64,000 bases of DNA from Tridacna crocea (GCA_943736015.1 OX031062.1:54858962-54922961), one strand, 5' to 3'. Positions 1-11,727 are shown, numbered from the stretch's first letter. Translations and numbers: made by a program. Notes: a model not told the origin generated them from the sequence alone.

Positions 1-660
1 CGCTGGTCAGATTTTGAGATAATTTCTCAATGATGTTCTTTGGGTGACCCTTTTCAAAAGTTGTTCGCGAAATTTTAATACGTCAAGAAACATGGCTCTG
101 GTGAATGGGGGCTTCTGGCACTATACAGAAATGAAGAAATTCTTGACAATTATTCTTCTCTAAAACCGCTGGTCAGATATTAAAATAATTTCACAGAGAT
201 GTTCCTTGTGTGACCCTTTTCAAAAAACGTTTCTAAAATTTTGATCTGTCAAGAAGCATGGCTCTGGTGAATAGGGGCTACTCGTACTATATGGAAATAA
301 AGAAATCCATGACAATTCTTCTTCTCTTAAACCGCTGGTCAGATTTTAAAATAATTTCACAGCAATGTTCCTTGGGCGACTTTTTAAAAAAAAAAAATGT
401 TCACGAAATTTTGATCTGTCAAGAAACATGGCTGTGGTGAATGGGGGCTACTTGCACTATACAGACATGAAGTAATTATTGAAAATTCTTCTTCTCTGAA
501 ACGGCTAGTCAGATTTTAAGATTATTTCACAGAAACGTTACTTGAATGACCCTTTTCAAAACTTCTTCGCTAAATTTTGATCCATCAAGAAACATGGCTC
601 TGGTGAATGGGGCCTACTTGCACTATACAGAAATGAGGTACTTCTTATCTGAAACTGATG
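1..660. repeat. ~165 bp tandem array, pearl-type core (left edge)
   Basis: At least four diverged copies of a unit of about 155-171 bp. The phrase ctggtcagattttgaaat recurs near 2, 168, 332, 503 and 657. Each unit also carries a version of gttccttgggtgaccc, aattttgatccgtcaagaaa and catggctctggtgaatgggg. The same unit reappears at 61.7-62.8 kb and 63.6-64.0 kb. In those copies it follows a leader starting agctcacctgagcacaag, which makes it the core of a dispersed element. Short open frames starting at catggctctgg recur because the unit repeats; they are not genes. Confidence 0.85.
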
Positions 661-1099
661 GTCAGTTTTTGAAATGACTTTTACAGGTGACCTTTTGAAA
701 ATTGCCTGGCAAAATAATAATGTTGTTTCCAGTGTTTCAATACCTAAAAAAGGCTATGGTCCTCTCAAAAATTCAGGTGATGCCTCTTTCTAGCTACTAA
801 GATATCGCAACATGCAACGTACACGTGAAAGGTCGCTTCATGACCTGCCTTTGGTGTCATATTTCTGCCGCGAGATACGAGATAGCGATTGCGATAATTC
901 AGCAGAACAATCGTGATAAAACAAAGTTTCCTGGAAATACCAATGTCGCGATAAGTCTGTTACCATAATTTCATTTTGCTTATGTGCCCACAACTGATAT
1001 TCACGGTACCTGTAGTAGATGAGACATTTCGAGTCGTCTATGTGCCTAACAGACTTCTGACCTTCCCCTACAAAATGATCCATGGGTCATAGACTTCAA

Positions 1100-1660
1100 A
1101 GCATAAACATGTACAAGAAACGGAAACTTTCGACTTTAAACGGCTACTTTTCTAATATTGATTGTTGGATTTTTTTTCCGAATTAAGAAGATTCAAGCTG
1201 TTGATGACGCAAAGCAACTGTGCAAGTTTCATGAGAATCAGCTGACAAGTGCAGACTTCATCACGTCAACAAGAAATGGAAATTTTCAACTTTAAATGGT
1301 TACTTTTCCCATACTGTTTGTTGGATTGTTTTTTTCAGAATCAGTAGGTTTCAAGCTGTTGATGAAATTAAAAAAAAAAAAAAAAAGGGGGGGGGAAAAA
1401 AACTGGACAAGTTTCACTACCATCTGATGACAATTGCAGCTTTATCATGCAAATGAGAAATATTTTTTTTCTAAATTTGAAATGGCTACTCTTCCTATAC
1501 TGTTTATTGGATTTTATTTTTCGAAATCATTAGGGTTCGAGCTATTTCGAAATAAAAAACTGTGCAAGTTTCACGAAAATTTGACCACGAATTCAGCCTT
1601 TATCGAGTATACAAGAAAAGACTAACATACAGACGGACGGACGACGGAAACCATACCACT
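1100..1660. repeat. Three-copy tandem repeat with ACGG microsatellite end
   Basis: Three diverged units (about 1100-1262, 1263-1440 and 1441-1620) share a pattern of acaagaaatggaaattttcaactttaaa, ggctacttttcc, tgttggattttttttcg, ttcaagctgttgatga and gtgcaagtttcatgagaat, each given here as a short piece. The array runs straight into an ACGG microsatellite (about 1630-1646). A core of tandem ~165 bp units followed by ACGG repeats is the layout known for bivalve 'pearl' elements. The unit differs in sequence from the one at 1-660. An A-run plus G-run at 1370-1400 interrupts the second unit. Confidence 0.7.
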
Positions 1661-2171
1661 GCTCTTCTGGCTTTCAGCACTTGGTCCAACAGAAATCAAT
1701 ACATCAAGCACGTCTTCTCTTTCTGTCATCCAAAATCCTAGAAATATCTTTTATCCAATCCTCCACAATACACGTATGTATTTCCCAACTATCTATCCCT
1801 CGTCATCACGTCAGCTTTCTGAAAATCAACAATAATTACAATAATTACAATTAAATAACCATTAGAAAGGTAAACTTTTCATGAGCCTTGTGAACGAAGT
1901 ATGAAAATAACACAAGACATTGGTGAGGGTGTTGAATAAGTCAAAACGAACACGATATAGAGTGAACTGCAAAAGGACGAACACGATCAAAGCCGAACAT
2001 CAAAAAAAATGACATCAAGGCAAGACTGTCGATTATCGTAGTTCATACGTCTATGAAATTTACAATTTTGATACGGACGAAAGACCGCGCAGAAGGAGAC
2101 GGTCTGAAGACCGCCTTTAGTTTACACGTATGACGTCATAAATTCTCAACCCCGAAGGGCTTTTTTCCGCA

Positions 2172-2375
2172 ACCAGGGTCCGTATTCACCAACCATTCTC
2201 AAGAACATTCTTAGTCTTATTCTTCAAAATTTTGTCGGTGTGAAAGTAACGGAACTTCTGATTGGCTAAACCATATGGTTTAGCCAATCAGAAGTTCTGT
2301 TACTTTCACTTTCAGAAAATCTTGAAGAATAAGACAAAGAACGTTCTTAAGAATGGTTGGTGAATACGGACCCAG
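2172..2375. mobile_element. Fold-back (palindromic) MITE, family G
   Basis: Almost perfect inverted repeat of about 100 bp arms: the left end gtccgtattcaccaaccatt is mirrored by aatggttggtgaatacggac at the right, and the centre is accatatggt. It has no coding capacity. A second copy is split by the copia element (3530-3604 and 8015-8044) and a fragment lies at about 35001-35060. Confidence 0.85.
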
Positions 2376-3529
2376 GAGGTTGGTTTATTGTAAGAATTCG
2401 ACTCAGTCAGACTAAATCCACAAGCTTGAAATTAAATATTTTTTGTTAAAATATTTTAGAATGAAGATGTTCGCGTATCATGACACAAATATCGCAAACA
2501 TTATCAACACAGTAAATTTTCCAGAAAACTTTTACTATCTGGATAAAATTTCTGGAAAACTTTAATTTATAGCGATATTTTTCAAAAATTGATCATGATA
2601 GCTATCTCGTATCTCTTCTCAGAAATATGACACCATACCCACCCCTCCTTCTTGTTTTATGCTATATTCTAGAATCAGCTCGTCTGTCTGTCAGCCCGAT
2701 TGTCAGTCTGTCGGGCTATATTTGCCTAATTATACTTGTGTTGCGAGATCCTCCCTCGGTTTTTCTTTCATTATATTAAAACTGTATGTAGGCCTTTAAC
2801 AAGGAAAGATGTGGTACATGTAAACGCAAAGCGTCATTGTTTAAGCATTATCTCACTTTGATCTTAACATTTCGTGCATTTACAATTAACCTGCCAAAGA
2901 GCTGAAACGAAACTTTCAGTTCGATAGCATAAGCCCCAAAGTTGTTAATTCAAAGTTATTTTGGGGAAAATATTTCAAATCGGATAGTGAGAATCCAAGA
3001 TTAGACTGCATATTCTGTGCGTTTGATCTTGATCTTCCCTGTCCACAAGAGGTCCTAGTGCCGTGCTTAGCAGCCTAACCGGTAAGTAATAAAGATATTT
3101 TTCATAGAAATAGGGAAAAAAAGGTCACTTAAACGGAACCATAAAGCCATGAAGTTTCGCTATACATAAAAAGTGTGATAAGGAATGATATTCCCTGACC
3201 TTTAAAAATTGATTGAAATTTATGTGAGAAAGCAGCCAGTAAACTTGAAAGGGTTGCACAGGGTGTTGGTAAGAGGAGGAAAGCACGGATAGGTGCACTG
3301 GCCTCCTCGACATGATAGATGATGAAAACGGGTTTACATACCATTTATAGAAATAAAGCAGCCATGTGTGTTACATGGGTTTTGAACGGATAAGTTCTCT
3401 GGCCGTCGCGATATGAAAATAATGAAAGCTGCTATATATACCAAACAGACAAAAAAGCAAGCGAGTCTGTGCATGCTAAATGTCTTTCAGTTTCTCACTG
3501 GTAAAGTATTTGATATTTTTAGCTCACCA

Positions 3530-3604
3530 TTCGATTTAGCTAATCAGGAGTTGTGTTATTTTCAAATTTAGAAAATCTTGGAGAAAAGGACTAAGCATAT
3601 TCCC
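3530..3604. mobile_element. Fold-back MITE, left part, interrupted by copia insertion
   Basis: Matches the right half of the 2172-2375 element (ttagctaatcaggagttgtg, then gaaaatcttggagaa) and resumes after the retrotransposon as atggttggtgaatgaggacc at about 8024-8043. The MITE therefore predates the copia insertion. Confidence 0.75.
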
Positions 3605-3808
3605 TGTTAATTTACATCTTACATGTATAACTATTTATTAATGTTAGGTAATTATGTATTATGATATGAATACTCTTCTTTTAAGAAACAATAATAGGTG
3701 ACGTCATGTGACGTCGACGCCATGACAATTTTCAGTGTTAGTGTTTATAACAATATGGTGTTCAGTGAATAAAGTTCATTTCATTATTTATCAGTGTTGG
3801 TGTTAACA
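3605..3808 (+). repeat. 5' LTR of copia element
   Basis: Starts tgttaatttacatc and ends ttggtgttaaca. Contains gaataaag near 3766, a probable polyadenylation signal. The matching copy is 7811-8014. Confidence 0.92.
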
Positions 3809-3810
3809 AG

Positions 3811-3822
3811 TGGTAGCAGAGC
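3811..3822 (+). promoter_or_regulatory. Primer-binding site (initiator tRNA-Met)
   Basis: tggtagcagagc lies 2 bp after the 5' LTR. The 3' end of metazoan initiator tRNA-Met (ending CTCTGCTACCA) is complementary to the first 11 bases, so minus-strand DNA synthesis was probably primed by that tRNA. tRNA identity is inferred from general knowledge of the sequence. Confidence 0.75.
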
Positions 3823-3915
3823 GTATGGCATGGTTCTCTGAAGAAACAGGAGTAAGTGACGGTGAATATAATTGGAGAATTGTGTAATTTTACCCAATAG
3901 ATAAGAAAAGTCAAC

Positions 3916-4485
3916 ATGACAACCAGGATTAATCCCCCAACATTTAGCAAAGATATGCTTTATGAACGTTTTAAGCTAGAACTTCTAGCCTGGAAAGAAA
4001 TAACTGACCTAAGACCAGACAAGCAACACTAAGTATTAACTGGAATGAACTATGATAACAAAATAACTTTATATGAGGAAGCAAAGACATCTTTAAAAAA
4101 GTTTAAAGGGTGTGATAGTGATAATAGCAGCAGCAGAGCAGCTGTCAAGCTGGAACCAACTTATCTCACCGAGAATGAGGAAGCCTTTCTTGGTGCTGGT
4201 TGTGTTAAGGGGAACAACTAGGTAAGCAAGGCACAGAAAACCGGGAAGAAACCTGGCAGCGCTGGAAACCATGGAAAGGAGGTCTGGGAGGTCAAACAAT
4301 TTTCAGGTACAGAATATAGAAAGCAAGGATCAAGAGGAGGATACCAACAGACACAATGTTTAACTCGGATCAATCAACCAAGTGACAGAAATAGGAAAAA
4401 TGTTAACCCTTTAGGACCAAATGGTCGTGTATTAACCTGCAAATCTTGTGGATCATACCGCCACTTATTGCCTGCATGCCCAAAT
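3916..4485 (+). pseudogene. copia Gag remnant with CCHC zinc knuckle
   Basis: An ATG at 3916 opens a frame continuous with the protease frame but broken by TAA at 4030 and TAG at 4219. Near the end is a zinc knuckle CKSCGSYRHLLPAC (C-x2-C-x4-H-x4-C, about 4438-4479), the nucleic-acid-binding signature of Gag nucleocapsid. The stretch before the knuckle is rich in K, G and Q, as in copia Gag. At about 190 codons it is shorter than most copia Gags, so an internal deletion near the first stop is possible. No function expected. Confidence 0.75.
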
Positions 4486-5855
4486 GTCGTGCAAGAGGAA
4501 CATGCTGTACTATTCACAGGGTATGACATTGAAGAGGTTCGTCGTTTAGGGGTTGATGCACGCAATTGGGCGGTCCTAGACAGTGCGTGTAGTAGTACTG
4601 TTTGTGGAGACAGGCAGAAAGTGAAGCAGGCCAAGGGCGAGAAAGTTTTCAAGTTTGGAGGAGGGACATGCTTACAATCAATTGGAAAATACAGATTACC
4701 TGTTGTGATTGCTGGCAAAGACGCTATCATTAAAACTGACGTAGTAAAGTCAGATATTCCTCTGTTACTTTCTAGGACAGCAATGAAGAAAGCAGCTGTA
4801 AAAATGGACTTAGAAAATGATACTGCTACAATATTTGGGAAAGAGATAAATTTAAATCTTACAACATCAGGCCATTATTGCATCCCAATAGACAAATCAG
4901 AGGAAGTTCCTGTAGAACATGTTTGTACAGTTAATGTTGCTATATTAAGCAAACAGGATAGGTTCAAGACCTTGGTAAAACTGCATAGACAGTTTGCTCA
5001 TTCACCCAAGAGTAGGTTGATTGCACTCTTAAAAGATGCTGATGTTTGGAAGGAAGAGTATGAAGAAATTATAGAGCAGATAAATAGGGAATGTGAACTA
5101 TGTAAGATTTATGCTAAAACTCCATCAAGGCCAGTAGTAGGTATGCCAATGGCTTCAAAATTCAGTGAAAAGGTTGCAATGGACCTTAAACAATGGAATG
5201 GTCATTGGATATTACAGATCATAGATATGTGGTCGAGATACACATTGTCAACGGCGGAGAATTTAACAATTACGAGATAAGAGATATCACATCTGTGCTT
5301 AATGTTCAACTGTGCACAACATCTAATGAAAGTCCATTTCAAAACGGTTTATGTGAAAGAGTACATGCTATAACTGACATGAAGTTAGTCAAACTTGAGG
5401 CTGATTATGGGGAAATGAAACTCTCAGACATTGTTTTCTTGGGCAAACATGGCTAGGAATTCTTTGCAAATGTGGAAAGGGTATAGCAGTCACCAGCTAG
5501 TTTTTGGAGAAAACCCTAACCTTCCAAATATTATGAACAATAACTTGCCAGCATTACAGGGAACAACAAGCAGCGACGTTTATGCTAAGCATTTAAATGC
5601 TCTACATGCTGCTTGCAAAGCATTCATATAGACAGAAGCTGATGAGCGAATAAGGAGAGCTCTACGTAACAAAGTCAGGGCTTCAGAGCAAGTATTTGAA
5701 AACGGTGATAGAGTCTTTTATAAGCGAGAAGGAAAAGAACGATGGCTTGGACCAGGAAAAGTTGTGTTTCAAGATGGTTAAGTAGTTTTTGTGCGACACA
5801 GTGGTGTATTTGTGAGAGTTTCCCCAAACAGACTACAGAAAGTGCTCAGTTACTT
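4486..5855 (+). pseudogene. copia protease and integrase remnant
   Basis: Protease: an aspartic-protease site in the form LDSACSSTVCG at about 4576-4608 (usual D-S/T-G changed to D-S-A). Gag-pre-integrase: LHRQFAHSPKSRLIALL with CELCKIYAK, a zinc-binding H-x-H/C-x2-C type region, at 4981-5117. The integrase core starts around 5170 (MDLKQW). It is then broken: the frame ends at 5280, and the remainder continues in another frame from about 5240 (VNGGEF) to the conserved glutamate region (NGLCERVHA, about 5344-5370). The missing piece removes the middle of the catalytic core and changes the usual DNGGEF aspartate to V. Later pieces (5431-5631, 5791-5855) give the C-terminal end, with stops at 5629 and about 5779. 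Confidence 0.85.
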
Positions 5856-5993
5856 GACAAATGAAGATGACAAGAAAACTCAATACAGTATAGAAGAAAA
5901 CAAAAATAAGGATAGAAATAAGGAAACAGAATCCCACTCAATATCAGAGGAGGTACCAAGGCTAGATATAGAGGCTACAGAATCCTGTATAAG

Positions 5994-7662
5994 GTGCAAA
6001 ATGCGGATGAATTGACAAAAGCTATGGTACCTGGAAGAGCTGGTAAAGCAACTAGTAAAAATAGATACTGGAATAACATAGAGGATGAAGTTATCAAAGA
6101 AAAGAAAAGTGTCAATCTAGACCAAGTTCAATGGCAATTGATTACTGATGATGCAAACATTAGCTCAGTGCTTAAACAAAATAGCATTAGCAGTGAGGAA
6201 ACATCAGCAAAACTAGCAGAGTTGCAGAAACTGCAACAATTTAACACATATGAAGAGGTAAAAGACTGTGGTCAACAAACTCTGTCGACATGCGTAATCA
6301 CAAATAAAGAGGGGCAGACAAAGGCGAGGCTTGTTGTGCGGGGATTTGAAGAAGAATTTATGATGCCAAAAGACAGTCCCACAGTGGGGAATGGAACAAT
6401 GAGAATTTTTCTGGCTATTTCATCAATTAATAATTGGACAATAAAAACAACAGACATTAAATCTGCATTTTTACAGGGCAAAGGAATAAGACGAGACGTA
6501 TATATCAAGCCTCCAAAAGAGAGTGGTGCAGCCAAAGGAATAATCTGGAAACTAAAACATGGACTTTATGGATTAAAGGACGGAGCAAGACAATTCTACC
6601 TGAGCGTGAAGGAAGAATTACTAAAGCTAGTTTGCAAAATGTATGATCTCGATCCAGCTATGTTCTTCTTACATTATGATGGAAAGCTAAATGGCATCAT
6701 ATGCTGCCATGTAGATGATTTTTTGCATGCAGGTGATGACAGTCTTGAAAAGATAATGGTTAATTTGCGGAAAAGGTTTGTGGCAGGAAAAGTTGAAGAA
6801 AATAACGTTAATTATATTGGATTCAGAATCATCCAGGAATCAAATGCAATCATCTTAGATCAATCAAGGTATTTTGAAAATATGAAGAACAAAGTCTTAG
6901 ACCCAAACAAAGCAAAGGATAGCAGAGTAAATTAACAACGGAAGAGCAAACAGAATATCGACAGCTTATTGGTCAAATTTATTGGGCTGCACAGGGAACC
7001 AGACCAGATATGGCTTTTGAACAGATAGATCTCAGTACCAAATTAAAGGAGGGAACAATAAATGATCTTTCGAGGGCTATAAAAGTTGTCAACAGACTGA
7101 AAGATTTTAGGTCCATGATTTTATGCCCAAAATTGAGCAGAAATGTTAAAGAATGGAAAATAGTTGTGCTCACGGATGCATCCCTGTGTAATATAAATGA
7201 TGGAACTGGAAGTACAGCTGGACACATTATTTGGTTAATGGATTGCGATGGAAAATGTTGTCCACTGTCTTGGCATGCTGGAAAAATCAAACGAGTAGTA
7301 CGATCCACAATTGCAGCTGAAGCACTAAGCTTACAAGAAGGACTTGAGTGTGGTTTTTACTATAGGAAATTATTGAGGACATTTTAGGCATTATAAACAA
7401 AACCATACCAATTATTGCATATACTGACAATAAGAGTGTTATAGAAGCTGTGTACTCGACCAAATTAGTAGATGACAAGCGTCTGAGGGTGGACATAGCA
7501 GCAATAAGTGAATCACTATCCAGAAACGAAGTGAGTGAAATTAGATGGTGTCCAGGTAAAATCCACTTAGCAGATTGCATGACGAAAAGGGGAGCTTCTG
7601 GTTACAATGTGCTCAATGTTTTCAAAGAAGGAAGAATGCCAGAAGACTTTTTCTTACAGTGA
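5994..7662 (+). pseudogene. copia reverse transcriptase and RNase H remnant
   Basis: RT: KARLVVRGFEEE, TDIKSAFLQG, LKHGLYGLKDGARQFY and the catalytic CHVDDFLHAGDD (copia YVDD box with H for Y) lie in one frame, 5994-6935. After a frameshift near 6930 the connection continues (LIGQIYWAAQGTRPD, then RNase H with VVLTDAS and AEALSLQEG) to a stop at 7385. A further frame shift leads to AYTDNKSVIEAV, RWCPGKIHLADCMTKRG and the end at 7662. The RNase H aspartates and glutamate of the family are still recognisable. At least two frame breaks make it non-functional. Confidence 0.9.
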
Positions 7663-7782
7663 AAATTGATGTGAACATTTAACAGACAATAAATTGCTCT
7701 CTTTTTGCTTTTTTTTTTTTTTTTTTTTTTTATTCAATTGATATTTTCTTTTATATTGATTACCAGATCAATGTAGAAGCAC

Positions 7783-7801
7783 AAAGAAAAAAAAAGAAAA
7801 G
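7783..7801 (+). promoter_or_regulatory. Polypurine tract of copia element
   Basis: An A/G-only run (aaagaaaaaaaaagaaaag) ends about 9 bp before the 3' LTR. This is the expected position for the plus-strand primer, although a directly adjoining tract is more usual. Confidence 0.5.
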
Positions 7802-7810
7802 TATAATTAA

Positions 7811-8014
7811 TGTTAATTTAAAACTTACATGTATAACTATTTATTAATGTTAGGTAATTGTGTATTATGATATGAATACTCTTCTTTTAAGAAACAATAA
7901 TAAGTGACGCCATGCGACGTCGACGCCATGACAATTTTCAGTGTTGGTATTTATAACAATATGGTGTTCAGTGAATAAAGTTTATGACATTATTAATCAG
8001 TGTTGATGTTAGCA
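7811..8014 (+). repeat. 3' LTR of copia element
   Basis: Same length as the 5' LTR with about 14 differences by eye. Ends tgttagca and is followed by the second ttccc target copy. Confidence 0.92.
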
Positions 8015-8437
8015 TTCCCAAGCATGGTTGGTGAATGAGGACCCAGTTTCCAATGTTTCACAGTATTATCTGAAGTAAAGGCATGATTTAATTTGAAAAT
8101 GCGCTCAATATGTCCCTAAGCTGTCGATGGGCCAAAAACACCACTCATTTATCAGTTCCTTTTTTCCATGGCTACGGTATGACATGCCTCCAGCATCAGC
8201 TGCCAAAGTTGCAGCACTAACATGCTGGGTACCAAACTTGAAATAAGGAGCTTCACTCTGTAGATGGGAGACAATACAGTATATTCTGTAGCCCTAGTTC
8301 AACTGAAAGGCTTATTCTGGTCTCAAAAAGAAAATGCGATTTACAAGATCTTGACCCAAGCCTAAAAGATAAGAATCTGACCCAAAAACTGAACCTAAAC
8401 ACTGCCCGTAACGTTGAAGCATAGTAAGCCTATAATT

Positions 8438-8690
8438 GGCCGGCAACACACTAAAAGGGGCATTCGGGCAGGGTAAAGGAGCGTCTTGGACCAGCCGCCG
8501 CACTGTGCGCAGGCTCGTCCGAAACGACACTTTCCGTTTTTAAGTAATTTTCTGTTTTGTACAGGTCTGCTATTGCACAAAATATAATCGTAACGTACCG
8601 TCTCGGATTAGCGGTCTGCGCAGGCTGAGCCGAGACGACACTTTACGCAAATGTCCGAATGCCCCTTTTCGCGTGTTGTACTCCATATGG
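8438..8690. mobile_element. MITE family B copy (cctgcgcag core)
   Basis: Terminal inverted repeats ggcaacacactaaaaggggc / gccccttttcgcgtgttg enclose two GC-rich hairpins built on gcctgcgcagnccgcgcaggc-like cores. Related copies: 16539-16772, 29052-29572, 31718-31982, 38549-38813, 41476-41992. Non-coding. Confidence 0.8.
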
Positions 8691-9180
8691 GCATATGCTC
8701 GTGACATCCTTGCTTATGATTTCACGATCTATAAATTTCTGTGTGTTTGAAATAAAACAAGATATTAAGCAAAGATGGTTTTTTTTTTTTTTTTTTCTTT
8801 CTTTTTTTGGACGAAGGGGGAAATGAATGAATATTTTGCCAGCCAAAACACTAAGACATGGATGTTTACCCTCAGTATAGGAAAAACATTAAAACAATGA
8901 AAAAGTTAGCTCCGTTTAGACTCTCACTCACGACTGTGGAGACCACCGATACACAAATAATCCTAACTTTATCATGAGTATCTGCCTTCTGCCAAAGAGG
9001 TACTCATTTCATTAGTTTGTTGACTTCCAAGCCAATATTTTATTGTTATTTCTCTTTTTCGCTCAAATTATTGATTCCACACAACGGCTTCCTTGGCAAA
9101 TACCACTTTAGCGTTCTCAACGCTTTGATTTTTAACGCTTTATGATGGATGTATGTATGCAAAGCTTTCTTTAAAAGATT

Positions 9181-9212
<32 letters not shown>

Positions 9213-9213
9213 A
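9181..9213. repeat. (AAC)n microsatellite
   Basis: About ten AAC units in a row. Confidence 0.9.
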
Positions 9214-9350
9214 ACGATTAACGGAAAAGTTTAATTATGCCCCTTTATAGTAAACAGTTTATGATGATCACCGTCATGTACCATGCTAATCGATTTACCA
9301 TTTTTTTCCTATTGACGTTTCAACACTTTCACCGACACTAAAATAAGCGA

Positions 9351-9557
9351 GCCCTTCGGCTGCTAAGCGCGACTCATTGACATTTTGCGGACAGTATAGA
9401 TCAAGATCAGACTGCACAGAACGTGCAGTCTGATCTTAGATCTACACTGTCCGATAAGGAGATTTTTTTGTCCAAAATAAATAAGTTTGAAATGGCATTA
9501 TACGGATTTTTTTTATATCGGCTTGAAAATTTCATTCAATCTATTTACAGGATAAGT
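9351..9557. mobile_element. MITE family C copy (gatcagactgca hairpin)
   Basis: ctgctaagcgcgactcattg leads into a hairpin, agatcaagatcagactgcac / gtgcagtctgatcttagatc, then tgtccgataaggagat and a tail ending acaggataag. Better preserved copies (45186-45396, 59409-59626) end in TTAACCCT-like / AGGGTTAA-like termini. Confidence 0.75.
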
Positions 9558-9673
9558 TTTAAAACAATGTGTAAGAGAGACATAGAGTGAGTGAGTGAGT
9601 GAGGATACCGATAACAATAGTTACGATGACAATGATGTAAACTTTACCCGTCACACGAACAGGAACAATCTAG

Positions 9674-9896
9674 GAATTCCGTACATCAATTAAATGAAAG
9701 CAGATGAACGATAGTGCAGGTCAGTTTAAGTTGGTAATTCAAAAATGATTGTTTAACAAGGTTCAATGACCACTTTTCATACAGAAAATATCATATTAGC
9801 GAAAAGTGTCGACCGTGGTCAGCCTGCGCAATCCGCACAGTCTGACCAGGGTTGACATTTTTCGCAGTTCCAAGAAGGTCCTTTTTTGCGTGACGG
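9674..9896. mobile_element. MITE family D copy
   Basis: Very similar to 56636-56843: shared tagtgcaggtcagtttaagt, attcaaaaatgattgtttaa, then a hairpin gcgaaaagtgtcgaccgtgg ... ttgacatttttcgc around a cagcctgcgcaatccgcaca core. Confidence 0.75.
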
Positions 9897-10862
9897 TCAC
9901 AAAAATATCAGTTAAATTAACGATAAACGTATGAAATCCCTTATAGATTTCTGAAAGTCCACATGTAAAGGATGGTTTCATAGCAAGGTGGTCTGAAGTT
10001 AAATTTGTTAAAGAACAAACAAGATAATTATGGTCGTTTGTCTTTTTCCTCCGGAACACAAATGTGTTAACACGACGAAACGAACTGTAACCTCTTGATT
10101 ATAACTTGTCAACTGCCAGCTTACAAGTTGACGAAATGACAGAACACTTAGCCCAAGGCATAATCATACAGGAGGAAATATACTTACCTTATTTGTTGAT
10201 TGGTTCCCAAATTCGTTACGTATATAAAGATTGTTTAACTTATGATTCGAGAACCAGCCCTATTACGAAGTCTTCATTATATCTAAGGACATGCAACTCG
10301 TTTGACAATCGGCAATCGCCGTCGAGAAAATTACGTCTGCTGTTGATTGACGGAAAAAGACGAATATGGTCCGCATTACTGTCGTAAAATAACACTATGT
10401 GTCGATTCACGTATCAAATAACGATATTCAGTTTGTGCCGTTAACGTATAAGGTGTGTGTATTCCAAACGTTATCTAAATAAGAGAACGACGTCGTTTTA
10501 AAACTTGAGAAATTGGAACAAATTTACATGCGACATGTTGATGTAATTATGGATCGTGTTTTTATAGCATAGACTAAAAGTTTGTTGACTTGATTTTGTC
10601 CAAAATACATATAGTTGAAGACATTAATTTACTTTTCGGATTTACGTTCATTACTGACGGAGATACCGGCATTTCAGGACTTTTCTGTTCATAGTATGTA
10701 ATTACGGTAAGTGTGATATAGTTTTATCAATACGCCATTGAGTAGTAAAATATTGGCACCTATATCTAAATGCCTGAAAACTAAGACGTGACAACGTTAT
10801 ATAGTATTAAACCTGACAAGATTAAATTTTAAGAAAATTATAATTAAGCAATGCTCTGTAAA
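9897..10862. other. No recognised feature
   Basis: AT-rich sequence. The open frame at 10106-10387 has no recognisable domain, no sensible splice context and ordinary non-coding composition. No repeat family identified. Confidence 0.4.
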
Positions 10863-10865
10863 AAA

Positions 10866-11105
10866 GGGGGCTTAGTCCATCTGCGAAAAGTTTTGGCTTA
10901 GGTCAGCCTGCGCAGTCCGCGCAGGCTGACCTGGGCCGAAACTTTTCGCTATCAGTCAATTTTCTGTATGTCCAAGGAGCAGTCTACCTCATGATTGAGT
11001 CGATTGTTTAAGAAGGTGGTTATTATGGATCCATAACCAGGTGATGGCTTTCATGGTATCATGTATCACAGAGATACATTAAACCCCCTTGTACCAGAGT
11101 GTGAC
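10866..11105. mobile_element. MITE family E copy
   Basis: gcttagtccatctgcgaaaa, then a long hairpin agttttggcttaggtcagcc / ggctgacctgggccgaaact centred on cctgcgcagtccgcgcagg. The tail has gtatcacagagatacatt and cccccttgtaccagag. Other copies: 13431-13651, 13850-14080, 29577-29762. Confidence 0.75.
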
Positions 11106-11164
11106 ACATATACAGACGAGATCTGAAGCTATTTATGCTATTACGCAAAAGTGCGTTATAGGAT

Positions 11165-11425
11165 TTGAGTATATGCGGTCGCTGGTTTGAATATGCGGGT
11201 CGGCTAGTTTCTTTCCGAGGATTGATGACTGTCATTGCGACAGGGTTCATTTCTTGCTCACCTCTGGTCATTTTTTCAACAGCGGTTTTAAGTGGGAAAG
11301 CAGTCTGTCCCTTGAAAGAATGTGTGAAATACTTGGAAAAGAAAGTCTAAGACAGGATGGATAGGTGCATCGGTCGCTTCGCTATGGCTGCCGCGTAAAC
11401 ACCAAACAAACAAACAAACAAACAA
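11165..11425 (+). mobile_element. SINE (family S2), plus orientation
   Basis: The body (gtgggaaagcagtctgtccc, aatacttggaaaagaaa, ggataggtgcatcggtcgc) ends in an (AAAC)n tail at 11400-11430, a normal SINE 3' end. The head contains ctggtttgaatatgcgg, compatible with a decayed pol III B box. Related copies: 3230-3330 (fragment), 12558-12735, 45015-45110 (minus), 46915-46985 (minus). Confidence 0.65.
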
Positions 11426-11727
11426 ATAAACTTATCTCAAAACAAATCTGAACGAACATTTTCACAGTCTGTGTTGCCCTTTTTATTAATGATGGCACTA
11501 GTCTTTGCCATGCAGTGTCAAAATTTGGAATCGAAAGCGCTGTATGATGACAAACGCAGTTTAAGTAGTATAGTAGTGTAAGGGCAATTATCTTTGAAAG
11601 AGTCGGAATTGTTATAGTAAAAGGAGAAAACATTGAATATCAATTTTGATTTTCAAAACTCTTTTTCCTTTGGGTATAAAATCATAAGGTCGTAATATAA
11701 CCGCCGCCTTTACCGAGTGACAATTAT

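Larger units (their letters stand above)
3605..8014 (+). mobile_element. Ty1/copia LTR retrotransposon, full length but inactivated
   Basis: Two 204 bp LTRs (TG...CA ends) flank an internal region reading gag zinc knuckle, protease, integrase, reverse transcriptase, RNase H. That order, with integrase before RT, is diagnostic of Ty1/copia. The target duplication is ttccc (3600-3604 and 8015-8019). By eye the LTRs differ at about 14 of 204 positions, so the insertion is not very recent. All coding regions carry stops or frameshifts. The internal region is about 4.0 kb, short for the class, partly because of an integrase deletion. It is inserted in an older fold-back MITE. Confidence 0.93.

Noticed and set aside
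1..660. CRISPR-like array of regular repeats
   Set aside because: Whole ~165 bp units repeat without unique spacers, and the context is an animal genome with no cas genes.
3605..8014. Ty3/gypsy (Steamer-like) element
   Set aside because: Integrase precedes reverse transcriptase, and the RT motifs are of copia type.
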